This document shows positions 11,425-21,105 of a stretch of 64,000 nucleotides of DNA, one piece after another. Origin of the DNA: Desulfobotulus mexicanus (GTDB taxonomy: Bacteria > Desulfobacterota > Desulfobacteria > Desulfobacterales > ASO4-4); NCBI RefSeq assembly GCF_006175995.1, contig NZ_VDMB01000008.1, forward strand, positions 31,490 through 95,489. Reading direction: 5' to 3'. The notes beneath the pieces were generated by a model. It was not told where the DNA came from. It was given only the letters and a program-made list of their open reading frames with translations, and did no database searches. The position numbers and the translations under genes were made by a program. The first letter of the stretch is position 1, and every line of letters begins with the position of its first letter.

Positions 11425-11501
11425 TGGAGCCCATGACCAGAATCGAACTGGTGAACCTCATCCTTACCAAGGATGCGCTCTACCGGCTGAGCTACATGGG
11501 C
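11425..11501 (-). tRNA. tRNA-Thr (GGT)
   Basis: Minus-strand cloverleaf with acceptor GCCCATG/CATGGGC, anticodon GGT in the loop CTTGGTAAG, T-arm GTTCGATTC and an encoded CCA. It is the last tRNA before tuf. Confidence 0.97.
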
Positions 11502-11549
11502 ACACTTATTGCCTTCAAAACATCAGGTAAAAAACCTGACGAATTTAAC

Positions 11550-11625
11550 TGGAGCGGGAGACGAGGTTCGAACTCGCGACGTTCAGCTTGGAAGGCTGAT
11601 GCTCTACCAACTGAGCTACTCCCGC
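11550..11625 (-). tRNA. tRNA-Gly (TCC)
   Basis: Minus-strand cloverleaf with acceptor GCGGGAG/CTCCCGC, anticodon loop CTTCCAA giving TCC, T-arm GTTCGAACC and an encoded CCA. Second-to-last of the tRNA set upstream of tuf. Confidence 0.97.
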
Positions 11626-11736
11626 CAGAAGGTTCTTATGAAGAACCACTCTTTTGTTTTGCAGGCAGCCATGTAGTACAATTGCGATTTCATTGCAAGC
11701 ATTTTTGCAAAAAAATCTTCTACAAGACCGTTAAGA

Positions 11737-11821
11737 TGGTGGTGGGGGGAGGATTTGAACCTCCGAAGGCTTGGCCGGCAGATTTACAGTCTGCTCCCTT
11801 TGACCACTCGGGAACCCCACC
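11737..11821 (-). tRNA. tRNA-Tyr (GTA)
   Basis: An 85-nt class II tRNA with a long variable arm. Acceptor GGTGGGG/CCCCACC, anticodon GTA in CTGTAAA, T-arm GTTCAAATC, CCA encoded. Confidence 0.97.
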
Positions 11822-11830
11822 GTCTTTTTT

Positions 11831-11907
11831 TGGAGCCAACGAAGGGATTCGAACCCCCGACCCGCTGATTACAAGTCAGCCGCTCTGGCCAGCTGAGCTA
11901 CGTTGGC
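11831..11907 (-). tRNA. tRNA-Thr (TGT)
   Basis: Minus-strand cloverleaf with acceptor GCCAACG/CGTTGGC, anticodon TGT in CTTGTAA, T-arm GTTCGAATC and an encoded CCA. It is the first tRNA of the Thr-Tyr-Gly-Thr-tuf transcript. Confidence 0.97.
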
Positions 11908-11925
11908 CCTCAAAGACAACTCCTT

Positions 11926-11955
11926 CTTCTAAACGAATCCAACCATGCTTGACAA
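11926..11955 (-). promoter_or_regulatory. Candidate sigma70-type promoter of the tRNA-tuf operon
   Basis: Minus strand: TTGTCA (five of six bases of TTGACA) at 11955-11950, an 18-nt spacer, then TAGAAG (four of six bases of TATAAT), ending about 20 nt before the 5' end of tRNA-Thr(TGT). Position fits a short leader; the match is moderate. Confidence 0.4.
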
Positions 11956-12514
11956 GCTTTTTTTTAAAAAAATTTTAAAACCCCCCCCTCATACAATCAT
12001 GCTATCAATTATATTTATAAATTTAAAAACTTTCTCTGTCACCCTACAATGAGCGAAGCAACACTACCCAAGACATATGAAAATTAACTGAGGGTTAAAC
12101 CAGTACCTGCCACAGAAAGCACAATTCATCATTGACACAGGCAAGCACCTTGCGTTACTTTTTTAATGTATGCTGAATACTATAAATGAAATCTAAAACA
12201 AACCGTCCGTTACGGAACAGACTTTCAGCGCAAATCCTACCTTTTTGATTCAATACATTAACAGTTAAAATACTGACTTTTATATTATGAGCAAAGCAAA
12301 TTCACATTACCGACAGAGATACCAAATGTTTTTAATACAGAAACAGAGCAAAGCCTCTTTCCTGCATTAAATTATAATACACGTTTACTCATAAATTTTT
12401 ACATTCTCAAACAACCACAGCTAAACATCTTGATAGATTAACAACATCGGCTACTTCTTACAAAATCATCAAGCCGGCAATGCTGCAAAAATTCTTATAC
12501 GAGGTCCTTTCAGC
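11956..12514. other. AT-rich gene-free spacer between the divergent tRNA-tuf operon and mltD
   Basis: About 560 nt, clearly AT-richer than its neighbours, with T-runs and A-runs near 11957-11980. No reading frame with a plausible start and ribosome site was found, and no RNA fold I recognise. It must hold promoters for mltD on the right and possibly upstream elements for the strong tRNA-tuf promoter on the left. Confidence 0.7.
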
Positions 12515-14281
12515 ATGAAACGTCTAATCCTTTGCCTCTTCTGCTCCAGCCTGTTTTTTTCCGGTTGTGCATCTTTGCATCAAGCACAGGACACCAGCAA
12601 CGGAAAGCTCAAACAGAGCCATAAACCACATGAAGCTACTCAAAAGCATGTCACGACAAAGAAAAAAACACATATCCCGCCATCCACCAACCTCACCCGC
12701 ACCGCCTCCCCGGACCTGAAGGGCACAACAACATCATTTGATCAGGCTCTGGACTTTTATGATACTGCCAATGAATTCTGGAAAGCCGGAGAATATGATG
12801 CCGCCCTTGAATCTCTGGACCAGGCCTATGCCATAATAATCAGAACTGAAAGCCTGACCCCCGAGGATCTGCAACAAAGAGATGATATTCGGCTGACCAT
12901 TGCCCGCCGTATCCAGGAGGTTTACTTTTCACAGACCATGGGAATTAAAGGCAAGCAAAGTGCCATACAGATTCCTGACAACATCTATGTTCAGCGGGAA
13001 ATAGATCGCTTCACCGGACAGGAAAGAGCTTTTTTTGCACGATCCTACCGCCGCTCAGGGATCTATATGGATATGATACTTGAAAAAATACATGCGGCTG
13101 GCCTTCCCGAAGAACTGGCATGGCTGCCGCTGATTGAATCAGGATTTCAGGTAAAGGCTCTTTCCAGCGCACGGGCACTTGGGCTCTGGCAGTTCATCCC
13201 CTCCACAGGTGTCCGCTTTGGTCTAAAAAGAGACCTCCTCATAGACGAAAGAATGGATCCTGAAAAGGCAACGGATGCGGCCATTGCCTATCTCACGGAA
13301 CTCCATCGACTCTTTGGCGACTGGCCCACCGTACTCGCTGCATACAACTGCGGGGAAGGCAGAGTGCTCAGAACCATTCGAAGCCAGAATGTCAACTATC
13401 TGGATAACTTCTGGGACCTTTACACCAAGCTGCCCAGAGAAACGGCACAATACGTTCCACGCTTCCTTGCCACAGTACATATTATCCAGAATATGGAAAA
13501 ATACGGTTTCGACCCCAATGACCTGGATACACCACCTTCCTTTGAAACCGTATCCGTAGAGCGTCAGGTCTCACTGCAGGCCATTGCATCTGCAACGGGC
13601 ATACCTTTGAAAGACCTGAAAAATCTGAACCCGGAACTCCGCTACGATCTGCTACCCAACACAAACTATACTTTAAAAATACCACAAGGCTATACAGACC
13701 ATTTCCTGGCTTCCATTGAATCCATTGATGAAGACACTCCACCCCAGAGAGCATATCTTCATCACCGGGTGAAACCCGGGGAGGCCCTGTCAACCATTGC
13801 AGCACGCTACAAGGTATCCGTACGTCATCTGATGCAGGAGAACAATATCAGAAGGGCCAACCTGATCCAGGCCGGACAGGTTATCAAGATACCCGCCAGT
13901 TCTTCACTGGCCCAGACACCTTCTTCCAGACAAAACATCACACCCTCAACCCAACAGCGCCAGACCCTGACCTACACGGTTCAACGAGGAGACACGCTCT
14001 GGCACATCTCCAGAAGATTCAACCTGTCGGCAAATGATATTATAGCCGCAAACCAGCTTCCAGACTCAAATCTCCAAATAGGCCAGCGCCTGCGGATTCC
14101 CGGTGCTGCACAGCAGGTAAAAACCATTAACTCCCAGCGTCAGGCATACAGGGTACAGGCCGGAGATTCTCCTTTTACCATTGCCATGAAGCACAATATG
14201 CCCCTGCAGCGCTTTCTTCAGATTAACAACCTGAACAGACAGAGCACCATCTATCCGGGCCAGCAGCTTTTTATAGAATAA
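12515..14281 (+). CDS. mltD: Membrane-bound lytic transglycosylase D-like lipoprotein with LysM repeats
   Basis: Cleaves the glycan strands of peptidoglycan to 1,6-anhydro products. 588 residues with a lipoprotein signal peptide ending in the lipobox FSGC (Cys18), so it is probably anchored in the outer membrane. After a low-complexity linker and a helical segment comes an SLT/goose-lysozyme-like domain (about residues 170-300) with catalytic Glu208 in LPLIESGF, then ALGLWQFIP and the VLAAYNCGEGRV motif. The C-terminus has three clear LysM peptidoglycan-binding repeats (starting HHRVKPGEALS, TYTVQRGDTLW and AYRVQAGDSPF), preceded by a degenerate LysM-like stretch. It is a single gene between the AT-rich spacer and tRNA-Arg. 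Confidence 0.9.
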   Translation: MKRLILCLFCSSLFFSGCASLHQAQDTSNGKLKQSHKPHEATQKHVTTKKKTHIPPSTNLTRTASPDLKGTTTSFDQALDFYDTANEFWKAGEYDAALESLDQAYAIIIRTESLTPEDLQQRDDIRLTIARRIQEVYFSQTMGIKGKQSAIQIPDNIYVQREIDRFTGQERAFFARSYRRSGIYMDMILEKIHAAGLPEELAWLPLIESGFQVKALSSARALGLWQFIPSTGVRFGLKRDLLIDERMDPEKATDAAIAYLTELHRLFGDWPTVLAAYNCGEGRVLRTIRSQNVNYLDNFWDLYTKLPRETAQYVPRFLATVHIIQNMEKYGFDPNDLDTPPSFETVSVERQVSLQAIASATGIPLKDLKNLNPELRYDLLPNTNYTLKIPQGYTDHFLASIESIDEDTPPQRAYLHHRVKPGEALSTIAARYKVSVRHLMQENNIRRANLIQAGQVIKIPASSSLAQTPSSRQNITPSTQQRQTLTYTVQRGDTLWHISRRFNLSANDIIAANQLPDSNLQIGQRLRIPGAAQQVKTINSQRQAYRVQAGDSPFTIAMKHNMPLQRFLQINNLNRQSTIYPGQQLFIE

Positions 14282-14362
14282 AACAAAACCCTAACCCACG
14301 GGCTGCCATTTTTCTTGCGGAATGAATAAAAAGTCTGTATAAGCTCCAAGGTTTTTTGACGT

Positions 14363-14437
14363 GCCCCCGTAGCTCAGTGGATAGAGCATAGGATTCCTAA
14401 TCCTTGAGCGCAGGTTCGATTCCTGCCGGGGGCACCA
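14363..14437 (+). tRNA. tRNA-Arg (CCT)
   Basis: Plus-strand cloverleaf with acceptor GCCCCCG/CGGGGGC, anticodon loop TTCCTAA giving CCT, T-arm GGTTCGATTCC and an encoded CCA. The outer pair of the anticodon stem is a U-U mismatch. No integrase or attachment-site repeat is adjacent. Confidence 0.95.
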
Positions 14438-14547
14438 TCTTTCCATAAAAACCCAGCGGCAACCCTAAGACCGGGGAGCCATATTATCCCCATCCCCTGG
14501 CCCGGATAATCTGTGCCTTCAAAGTCTTACAGGAAAAAACATCCCCC

Positions 14548-15807
14548 ATGAGCAAGCACATCCATAGATCAAAGCTTCCTGTTGAACTGCTTGCGCCTGC
14601 TGGAAACATGGAAAAACTTGAGATTGCCCTGACCTACGGAGCGGATGCAGTTTATCTCGGAGGACAAAATTTCTCCTTAAGAAATTTCTCCGGCAACTTC
14701 TCCATGCCTGAAATTAAAGAAGCGGTTCGTCTGGCCCACAGCCTTGAGGCAAAAGTCTATGTTGCATGCAACATCTTCCCCAGAAGCCATGAGCTCCCGG
14801 AACTGAAAAGCTACCTCAAAGATCTCTCTGCCTGCGGACCGGACGCACTTATTGTGGGAGACCCCGGAGTCCTTATGCTGGCAAAGGAAACCGTTCCCCA
14901 CATCCCACTCCACCTGAGTACCCAGGCCAACACCACAAATGTGGCAGCCCTGAAGTTCTGGGCAAACCAGGGTATCCGACGGATCAATGCAGCAAGGGAA
15001 CTTCCCCTGGAAGAAATTCAGATCCTATGCCAGGAGAACCTGGAAGTGGAATGCTTTGTCCATGGAGCAATGTGCATTGCCTATTCAGGCCGTTGTCTCC
15101 TGAGCAGCTGCATGACAGGCAGAGACAGCAACCGTGGTCACTGTGCCCATCCATGCCGCTGGAGTTATACCGTAGTTGAGGCTAAAAGACCCGGCCATTA
15201 TTTCCCTCTGCAGGAAGACCAGAGGGGCAGCTATATTTTTAATTCCAAAGACCTGTGCATGATCTCTCACCTCCCGGAAATGATTGCCGCTGGTATCTCC
15301 TCCTTCAAGATAGAAGGCAGAATGAAAAGCATTCATTATCTGGCTGCAACCGTAGGCGCTTACAGGGAAGCCCTGGATCTTTTTTTTAAAAATCCAGTAG
15401 CATACAAAGAAGATCCTGCCTGGTACCAGCGCCTTAACAGTCTCCACCATCGGGGCTATGGTACAGGCTTCTACCTGAAAAATCCCAAAGACATAAACCC
15501 TGATGCCGAAAATATTGAAGGGAAAGGCCCCAAAGCCCTTTTTGTAGGCAAAATCCTTTCCAATGGACTGTCCGGCCTACATAATATTATCTGCCGGAAC
15601 CGTTTTGTGGCAGGAGATGTTGTCGAAGTTCTCCACCCAGACGCACCTCCCTCCATGGACCGCATTCTCACCATAGAAGAAGCAGGCACCCCGATCTCCG
15701 TTGCACGCCCCAATACAAAGCTTCAGGTGACCCTTGAAAATAATCATACGGCCTTAAGCCTGATCCGAATTCCCGAAGAACCCTTGCCAAAAGCCTCTGT
15801 ATACTGA
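14548..15807 (+). CDS. U32 peptidase-family protein (probable tRNA/rRNA hydroxylation factor)
   Basis: 419 residues, with the U32 signature ECFVHGAMCIAYSGRCLLSS at about residues 170-190 and the companion cysteines in GHCAHPCRW and later. The N-terminal TIM-barrel-like part (VELLAPAGNMEKLEIALTYG, ADAVYLGG) is typical. Characterised members of this length include TrhP (YegQ), which acts in prephenate-dependent 5-hydroxyuridine formation at tRNA position 34; RlhA, which hydroxylates 23S rRNA, is longer. The cysteines are thought to hold an iron-sulfur cluster. Which RNA this protein acts on cannot be told from sequence alone. The ribosome site is weak (AGGA about 15 nt upstream). Confidence 0.85.
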   Translation: MSKHIHRSKLPVELLAPAGNMEKLEIALTYGADAVYLGGQNFSLRNFSGNFSMPEIKEAVRLAHSLEAKVYVACNIFPRSHELPELKSYLKDLSACGPDALIVGDPGVLMLAKETVPHIPLHLSTQANTTNVAALKFWANQGIRRINAARELPLEEIQILCQENLEVECFVHGAMCIAYSGRCLLSSCMTGRDSNRGHCAHPCRWSYTVVEAKRPGHYFPLQEDQRGSYIFNSKDLCMISHLPEMIAAGISSFKIEGRMKSIHYLAATVGAYREALDLFFKNPVAYKEDPAWYQRLNSLHHRGYGTGFYLKNPKDINPDAENIEGKGPKALFVGKILSNGLSGLHNIICRNRFVAGDVVEVLHPDAPPSMDRILTIEEAGTPISVARPNTKLQVTLENNHTALSLIRIPEEPLPKASVY

Positions 15808-16047
15808 TATACTTTTCTGCAATGAATCAAACAGATGTTCTCCTTGCCTTAGAAATCTGATCTTTATTAGATTTTCGGATTAACTTAAAAATGGGAAACC
15901 GGAATATTTTTAAAGGAATTTAAGGATAGTATCCCAAAATCCCTTTACAGATATTTCATCATCCCCACCCCAGCCCCGTACCCTGAATCCCCGTGCCCAT
16001 GATGCCGGGGACCAAAAACCTGGATCCGCTATACCCGGAGGCGCACC

Positions 16048-19000
16048 ATGATCTTTGAAGATGACGAAACCTTGCGCATGTATGTGGAAGAATCCCTGGA
16101 ACACCTTTCAGATATCGAAAATGATCTCCTGGCCATTGAAGCCCAGGGGGCCGACATTGATGAGGATCTGGTCAACAACGTCTTCCGGGCGGCACACTCC
16201 ATAAAAGGTGGCGCTGGATTCATGGGCCTTGGAACCATTAAAGATCTTTCCCACAACCTTGAAAGCATTCTGGGACTGGTGCGCAGCCATGAGATGGTTC
16301 CCACACCTGAAATCATTTCCGTTCTCTTACAGGCCTTTGACCGACTGAGGGAACTGATACAGGATGTGGATAACAGCAACAAGGTAAATATAGACACTCT
16401 TCTTCAGGCCCTGATAGCCATCACCGAAGGTTCTCTTCCTGAAGCGGAGAAAAAAACCGTGAGTGAAAAAGTATTCATACAGCACCCCCTGGGACAGGCG
16501 CGCATGGAAGCCTCCCGCTTTGATCTGGATCAGGCCTTCAAGCACGGAAAATTCCTCTATCTTCTGGAATTTGACATGCTTCAGGACATCCAGAAAAAAA
16601 ACAAATCCCCTCTGGATGTCATTACTTCTCTTCTCAACAGCGGTATCATACTGGATTCTAAGATTGACTTTGAAGCCGTGGGTACGCTGGAAGATGAGTT
16701 TCCAAGAAGAATTCCCTTTCTCATACTTTTCGCCTCCATTATAGAACCTGATATGGCCTCCATTCTGGTGGACCTGGATCCTGAATACGTTCACCATATT
16801 CCACCGGAAACAACCATGGAAAGTGCCGGACCGGAATCACCGGTTTCCGCAAGCAGCCCCGTACCTCCCAAGGCACCTCCGGAAAAACCCATGATGAAAA
16901 CCGCCGAACAAGCGGCTCCTGTAATACCTGTACCTGAACCATATGAACCAGAACCGAAACAGTCCGCTCCCATATTGAAATCGGAACCTGTAGTAAGTGC
17001 CCCTGCTGCTGCCCCGCCGCCTCCACAGGAGACGGCCTATGCTTCCACAGCCGGGGCCTGGTCTTCCGGAAACATGGAAGATCAGGATGAGGAAACAGCG
17101 GACAGTATAAATAAAAATGACAAGCAGAAAAGCCAGGCTTCCCTGAGGGTGAATGTCAATCTGCTGGATACCCTCATGACCCTTGCCGGAGAGCTGGTTC
17201 TGAGCCGCAACCAGCTCACCCAGGGCATTGCCACCAGCAGCTCCCAGGCCATTGAAGCAGCAGGCCAGCGCATTGACATGATCACCTCCGAGCTTCAGGA
17301 AGCCATCATGCGGACCCGCATGCAGCCCATTGCCAATGTTTTCAATAAATTCACCCGTATTGTAAGGGACCTCTCCAAATCCCTCCACAAGGAAATCAAC
17401 CTGAAAATTGAAGGCAAGGAAGTTGAGCTGGACAAAACCATAATCGAAGCCATTAATGATCCTTTGACCCATCTGGTGAGAAACTCCGTAGATCATGGCA
17501 TTGAAACACCGGATATCCGCCAGCGCAGCGGCAAGCCCAGAGCCGGAACCATCCGGCTCAAGGCCTTCCATGAAGCAGGTCAGGTCAACATAGAAATTGA
17601 AGATGACGGCAAGGGACTTGACCCCGAAGCCATTTCAAAATCCGCCTTTTCCAAGGGCCTGATTTCTGAACAGGACATGCAGACCCTGTCTGCCAAAGAA
17701 AAAATCAATCTTATTTTTCTTCCCGGTTTTTCCACAGCCCAGCAGGTAACGGACGTATCGGGTCGCGGAGTGGGTATGGATGTGGTTAAAACCAACCTGG
17801 ATCGCCTTGGCGGCATTGTGGATATTGATTCCAAGGTTGGTTCCGGAACCATAATCCGCATTAAACTGCCCCTGACCCTGGCCATTATTCCCAGCCAGAT
17901 CATTTCCGTGGGCAAGGAGCGCTACGCCATTCCCCAGGTAAACCTCAATGAGCTGCTGCGTATACCCGCAGCCCAGGTCAAGGAACGCATAGAAAAAGTG
18001 GGAAAAGCAGCCGTTGTACGCCTCAGAGGAACCCTTCTCCCACTTCTGGATCTGTCCGATGTGCTTGGCATTCAAAAAACATTCATTGACCCGGAAACCG
18101 GGGAAGAAAAAGAAGACAGAAGGGTCAACATTGCTGACCGCAGATCCGCACAGCTGGATTCAGGTAATGAAAAAACACCAAAAAAAGGCGACGCAGCACC
18201 AAGAAAACAGGAAGACCGGAGGTTCAGAGCCGACAGCGCCATTAATATAGCCGTAGTTTCCACAGGAACCTTCCGCTATGGCCTTGTGGTGGACCAGCTC
18301 AGGGATTCCGAAGAAATTGTTGTCAAGCCCCTTGGCCGTCATCTGAAGGATTGCAAAGGTTATGCCGGTGCCACCATCATGGGGGATGGACGCGTTGCCC
18401 TGATCCTTGATGTGGCATCCCTTGCGGAAATGGCAGACCTTTCCTCCAGTGGCGCTTCCAAAACCCTTGCCCATGCTGAAAAAGAACTCCTCGAAAATAC
18501 CCAGAAGCAGGAAGACAAAGCATCCCTCCTCCTTTTCCGCAATACAGAAAAGGAGCAGTTCAGTGTTCCCCTCAACCTTGTGGAACGCATTGAACGTATT
18601 AAATCCACGGATATTGAATACGTCGGTGGTAAACGGGTTGTACAGTACAGGGGCGGGTCCCTGCCCCTTCATGAGCTGGGAGAAGTGGCAAATATCCAGC
18701 CCCTTCCCGAAAGGGAACAGGTAGAAGTCATAGTCTTTAAATTCACAGGCAAGGAAATCGGCCTGATGGTCAGCCCGCCCGTGGACGCCGTGGAAGCCAC
18801 CCTGAATGTGGATGCCAGCACGCTGAAGCAACCGGGTATCATGGGCTCCATGATCATAGGCGGGCGTACCACCCTTATGGTGGATATATTTGGTGTGGTA
18901 AAAACCCTCAACCCGGAATGGTTTACGGGACTTTCCGCCACAGCACCAGTTCTGAACAGCGAAGGAATTGTACAGGGAGGGTCCAAGATTCTCTTTGCCG

Positions 19001-19353
19001 AAGATTCCGCATTTTTCAGAAATCAGGTTACAAGTTTCCTGACAGAAGACGGATATGAGGTTCTTGTTGCTGAAGACGGGGTAGAAGCCTTCTCCCTTCT
19101 GGAAACCCATGGGGATGAAATTGCCCTTGTCCTCACGGACCTTGAAATGCCCAACATGGATGGCTTTGAACTGACCCGTAAAATAAAGGGGGATTCCCGT
19201 TTTTCCCATCTTACGGTCATTGCCCTGACCTCCCTTGCCGGTGAAGAGGATATTATAAAAGGACAGGCCGCGGGTATTGATGACTACCAGATCAAACTGG
19301 ACCGGGAAAAACTGCTGATATCCATACGGGATACCATGGCAAGTATTGTATGA
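16048..19353 (+). CDS. cheA: Hybrid chemotaxis histidine kinase CheA with C-terminal receiver
   Basis: Chemosensory kinase that autophosphorylates in response to receptor arrays. 1101 residues, far longer than the roughly 650 of E. coli CheA. In order: an Hpt domain with phosphorylatable His50 (FRAAHSIKGGAGFMG), a poorly conserved regulator-binding-like region, a Pro-rich linker (about 265-340), the dimerisation helices (about 360-430), a CheA-type ATPase (HLVRNSVDHGIE; GRGVGMDVVKTNL), a CheW-like domain with an acidic/basic insertion, a second CheW-like domain, and a receiver with Asp1031 (LTDLEMPNMDGFE). GGAGG precedes the ATG. It is the first gene of the chemosensory operon. The built-in receiver may act as phosphate sink or output, as in FrzE-type kinases. 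Confidence 0.95.
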   Translation: MIFEDDETLRMYVEESLEHLSDIENDLLAIEAQGADIDEDLVNNVFRAAHSIKGGAGFMGLGTIKDLSHNLESILGLVRSHEMVPTPEIISVLLQAFDRLRELIQDVDNSNKVNIDTLLQALIAITEGSLPEAEKKTVSEKVFIQHPLGQARMEASRFDLDQAFKHGKFLYLLEFDMLQDIQKKNKSPLDVITSLLNSGIILDSKIDFEAVGTLEDEFPRRIPFLILFASIIEPDMASILVDLDPEYVHHIPPETTMESAGPESPVSASSPVPPKAPPEKPMMKTAEQAAPVIPVPEPYEPEPKQSAPILKSEPVVSAPAAAPPPPQETAYASTAGAWSSGNMEDQDEETADSINKNDKQKSQASLRVNVNLLDTLMTLAGELVLSRNQLTQGIATSSSQAIEAAGQRIDMITSELQEAIMRTRMQPIANVFNKFTRIVRDLSKSLHKEINLKIEGKEVELDKTIIEAINDPLTHLVRNSVDHGIETPDIRQRSGKPRAGTIRLKAFHEAGQVNIEIEDDGKGLDPEAISKSAFSKGLISEQDMQTLSAKEKINLIFLPGFSTAQQVTDVSGRGVGMDVVKTNLDRLGGIVDIDSKVGSGTIIRIKLPLTLAIIPSQIISVGKERYAIPQVNLNELLRIPAAQVKERIEKVGKAAVVRLRGTLLPLLDLSDVLGIQKTFIDPETGEEKEDRRVNIADRRSAQLDSGNEKTPKKGDAAPRKQEDRRFRADSAINIAVVSTGTFRYGLVVDQLRDSEEIVVKPLGRHLKDCKGYAGATIMGDGRVALILDVASLAEMADLSSSGASKTLAHAEKELLENTQKQEDKASLLLFRNTEKEQFSVPLNLVERIERIKSTDIEYVGGKRVVQYRGGSLPLHELGEVANIQPLPEREQVEVIVFKFTGKEIGLMVSPPVDAVEATLNVDASTLKQPGIMGSMIIGGRTTLMVDIFGVVKTLNPEWFTGLSATAPVLNSEGIVQGGSKILFAEDSAFFRNQVTSFLTEDGYEVLVAEDGVEAFSLLETHGDEIALVLTDLEMPNMDGFELTRKIKGDSRFSHLTVIALTSLAGEEDIIKGQAAGIDDYQIKLDREKLLISIRDTMASIV

Positions 19354-19427
19354 ACCTTGTGTGTGGGTGAAAAGGAGAACCTGATCACCCCACATTCCCA
19401 TCCGGTCCCATTGTGAGGAAAACACCC

Positions 19428-19883
19428 ATGAAAAAACAAACGGAAAAAAATAACCAGGAAGACCGCTTACTTGAGCTGGCAACCTTTTATATCGGAGATG
19501 CCCTCTGTGGTATTGATATTCTGAGAATCCAGGAAATCAACAAACTTACGGAAGTCACCACCGTGCCCCAGGCTGCGGACTATGTTCAGGGTGTACTGAA
19601 TCTCAGGGGGCGCATTGTCACCATCATTGATCTGGGTATAAAACTTGGACTTTCTTCTGTTGAGCCGGGCAAAGACAACCGCAATATCATAGTTGATTTT
19701 AAAGATGAACAGGTAGGGCTTCTCGTGGACAGCATCAGTGATGTTCTGCTGGCAGAATCTTCCCGCATCGAACCGCCACCTTCCAACATCGGCGGCGTAC
19801 AGGGACGTTTTTTCCATGGAGTCTTTAAAACCGAAAAAAAACTCATAGGGCTTCTGGATATCAACACCGTACTGGAAGAATAG
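19428..19883 (+). CDS. cheW: Chemotaxis coupling protein CheW
   Basis: Adaptor that links receptors (MCPs) to CheA in the signalling array. 151 residues covering a single CheW domain: FYIGDALCGIDILRIQEI, then YVQGVLNLRGRIVTIIDLG and FKDEQVGLLVDSISDV. I take ATG 19428 because GTGAGGAA lies 9-10 nt upstream; a GTG at 19413 would add five residues but has no site. It lies 74 nt after cheA and 78 nt before cheB. No receptor gene is in the window. Confidence 0.95.
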   Translation: MKKQTEKNNQEDRLLELATFYIGDALCGIDILRIQEINKLTEVTTVPQAADYVQGVLNLRGRIVTIIDLGIKLGLSSVEPGKDNRNIIVDFKDEQVGLLVDSISDVLLAESSRIEPPPSNIGGVQGRFFHGVFKTEKKLIGLLDINTVLEE

Positions 19884-19961
19884 GGAGTCATCATTTCTCC
19901 AGAGAGGCTGAACAGACAATCCTCAGCTACCCTTTGACCTCTTATCAGGGAACGTTTATCC

Positions 19962-21092
19962 GTGAGCCAGCTACGTATTCTTGTTGTTGATGATACCATT
20001 GTATACCGGAAAATAGTCAGTGATATCCTTTCCACCATTCCCGGTGTACAGGTGGTGGGCAGTGCCAATAATGGTAAAGTTGCCCTTTCCCGTATATCTG
20101 CCCTGAAACCGGATCTTATTACCCTGGACGTTGAAATGCCCGAGATGAACGGGCTTGAAGTCCTGGAAGAACTGCACAGAATAGCCCCAGAAGTCGGCGT
20201 GGTCATGCTCAGTACCCTCACCACCCGTGGGAGCGATATCACCATCCGTGCCCTGGAACTGGGGGCCTTTGATTTTGTTCCCAAGCCCCAAAGCGGTTCC
20301 ATGGCAGAAAATCTGGCAGCGGTACGCAGCATCCTTGTTCCCATCATACAGACCTTCCAGAGAAGGAAAGACATACGGGAGCGCCTCCGTGGGATGCCCT
20401 CACCCCCTGTCCGGAAAACATTTCTGTCAGGAACAGCCCCAGCTCCCTCTGCCAGCAGCACTGCCGCAAGTGATATCGGTCAGCGCATGCAGAAACTGGC
20501 TGCACGCAGATCCAGATCTGAAATTGTTGCCATCGGCATTTCCACTGGTGGCCCCAATGCCCTGGCCCGCATGATGCCCATGCTTCCCGGTGAGATTGGA
20601 GTACCAATTCTCATTGTCCAGCATATGCCGCCAATTTTTACGGCATCCCTTGCCAAAAGCCTCAATGCCAAATGTGCCATACAGGTTAAGGAAGCAGAGC
20701 AGGGAGAGATTATAAAGAGCAATATCGCCTACATTGCTCCAGGTGGAAAGCAGATGAAAGTGGTGGCTGCCGGAGATGGTAAAAACCGGGTAATCAAAAT
20801 TACCGATGACCCTCCGGAAAACAGCTGCCGTCCCTCTGCGGATTATCTCTTCCGTTCCGTTGCCAGTCATTATGTGGGCCGGGCTACCGGTGTCATAATG
20901 ACAGGTATGGGTTCCGACGGTTCTGCAGGCTTAAGGGAAATGAAAAACTCAGGAGCCCACATCATTGCCCAGGATGAAGCCAGCTGTACCGTTTTTGGGA
21001 TGCCCAAAGAACCCATTGAATCCGGCATTACGGATATTGTGGTTTCCCTGAACGATATTGCTTCAGCCATTCTGAAAACCGTTCGCCCTTAA
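19962..21092 (+). CDS. cheB: Protein-glutamate methylesterase/glutamine deamidase CheB
   Basis: Removes methyl groups from receptors and so resets sensitivity. 376 residues: an N-terminal receiver with Asp56 (TLDVEMPEMNGLE), a linker, and a C-terminal esterase with the Ser motif IGISTGGPNAL, the His motif VQHMPPIFTASLA and the Asp motif MTGMGSDGSAGL, which together form the catalytic triad. It starts with GTG and has GGGA about 10 nt upstream. It is followed 13 nt later by cheR, its antagonist. Confidence 0.96.
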   Translation: MSQLRILVVDDTIVYRKIVSDILSTIPGVQVVGSANNGKVALSRISALKPDLITLDVEMPEMNGLEVLEELHRIAPEVGVVMLSTLTTRGSDITIRALELGAFDFVPKPQSGSMAENLAAVRSILVPIIQTFQRRKDIRERLRGMPSPPVRKTFLSGTAPAPSASSTAASDIGQRMQKLAARRSRSEIVAIGISTGGPNALARMMPMLPGEIGVPILIVQHMPPIFTASLAKSLNAKCAIQVKEAEQGEIIKSNIAYIAPGGKQMKVVAAGDGKNRVIKITDDPPENSCRPSADYLFRSVASHYVGRATGVIMTGMGSDGSAGLREMKNSGAHIIAQDEASCTVFGMPKEPIESGITDIVVSLNDIASAILKTVRP

Positions 21093-21105
21093 AATCCGGT
21101 GGCCC

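Noticed and set aside
11211..11978. A 255-codon plus-strand frame
   Set aside because: It runs through the start of tuf and four complete tRNA genes on the other strand, so it is a chance frame.
14363..14437. tRNA-Arg as an integration site
   Set aside because: No integrase, no duplicated 3' tRNA segment and no island-like genes follow; the next genes are ordinary chromosomal ones.
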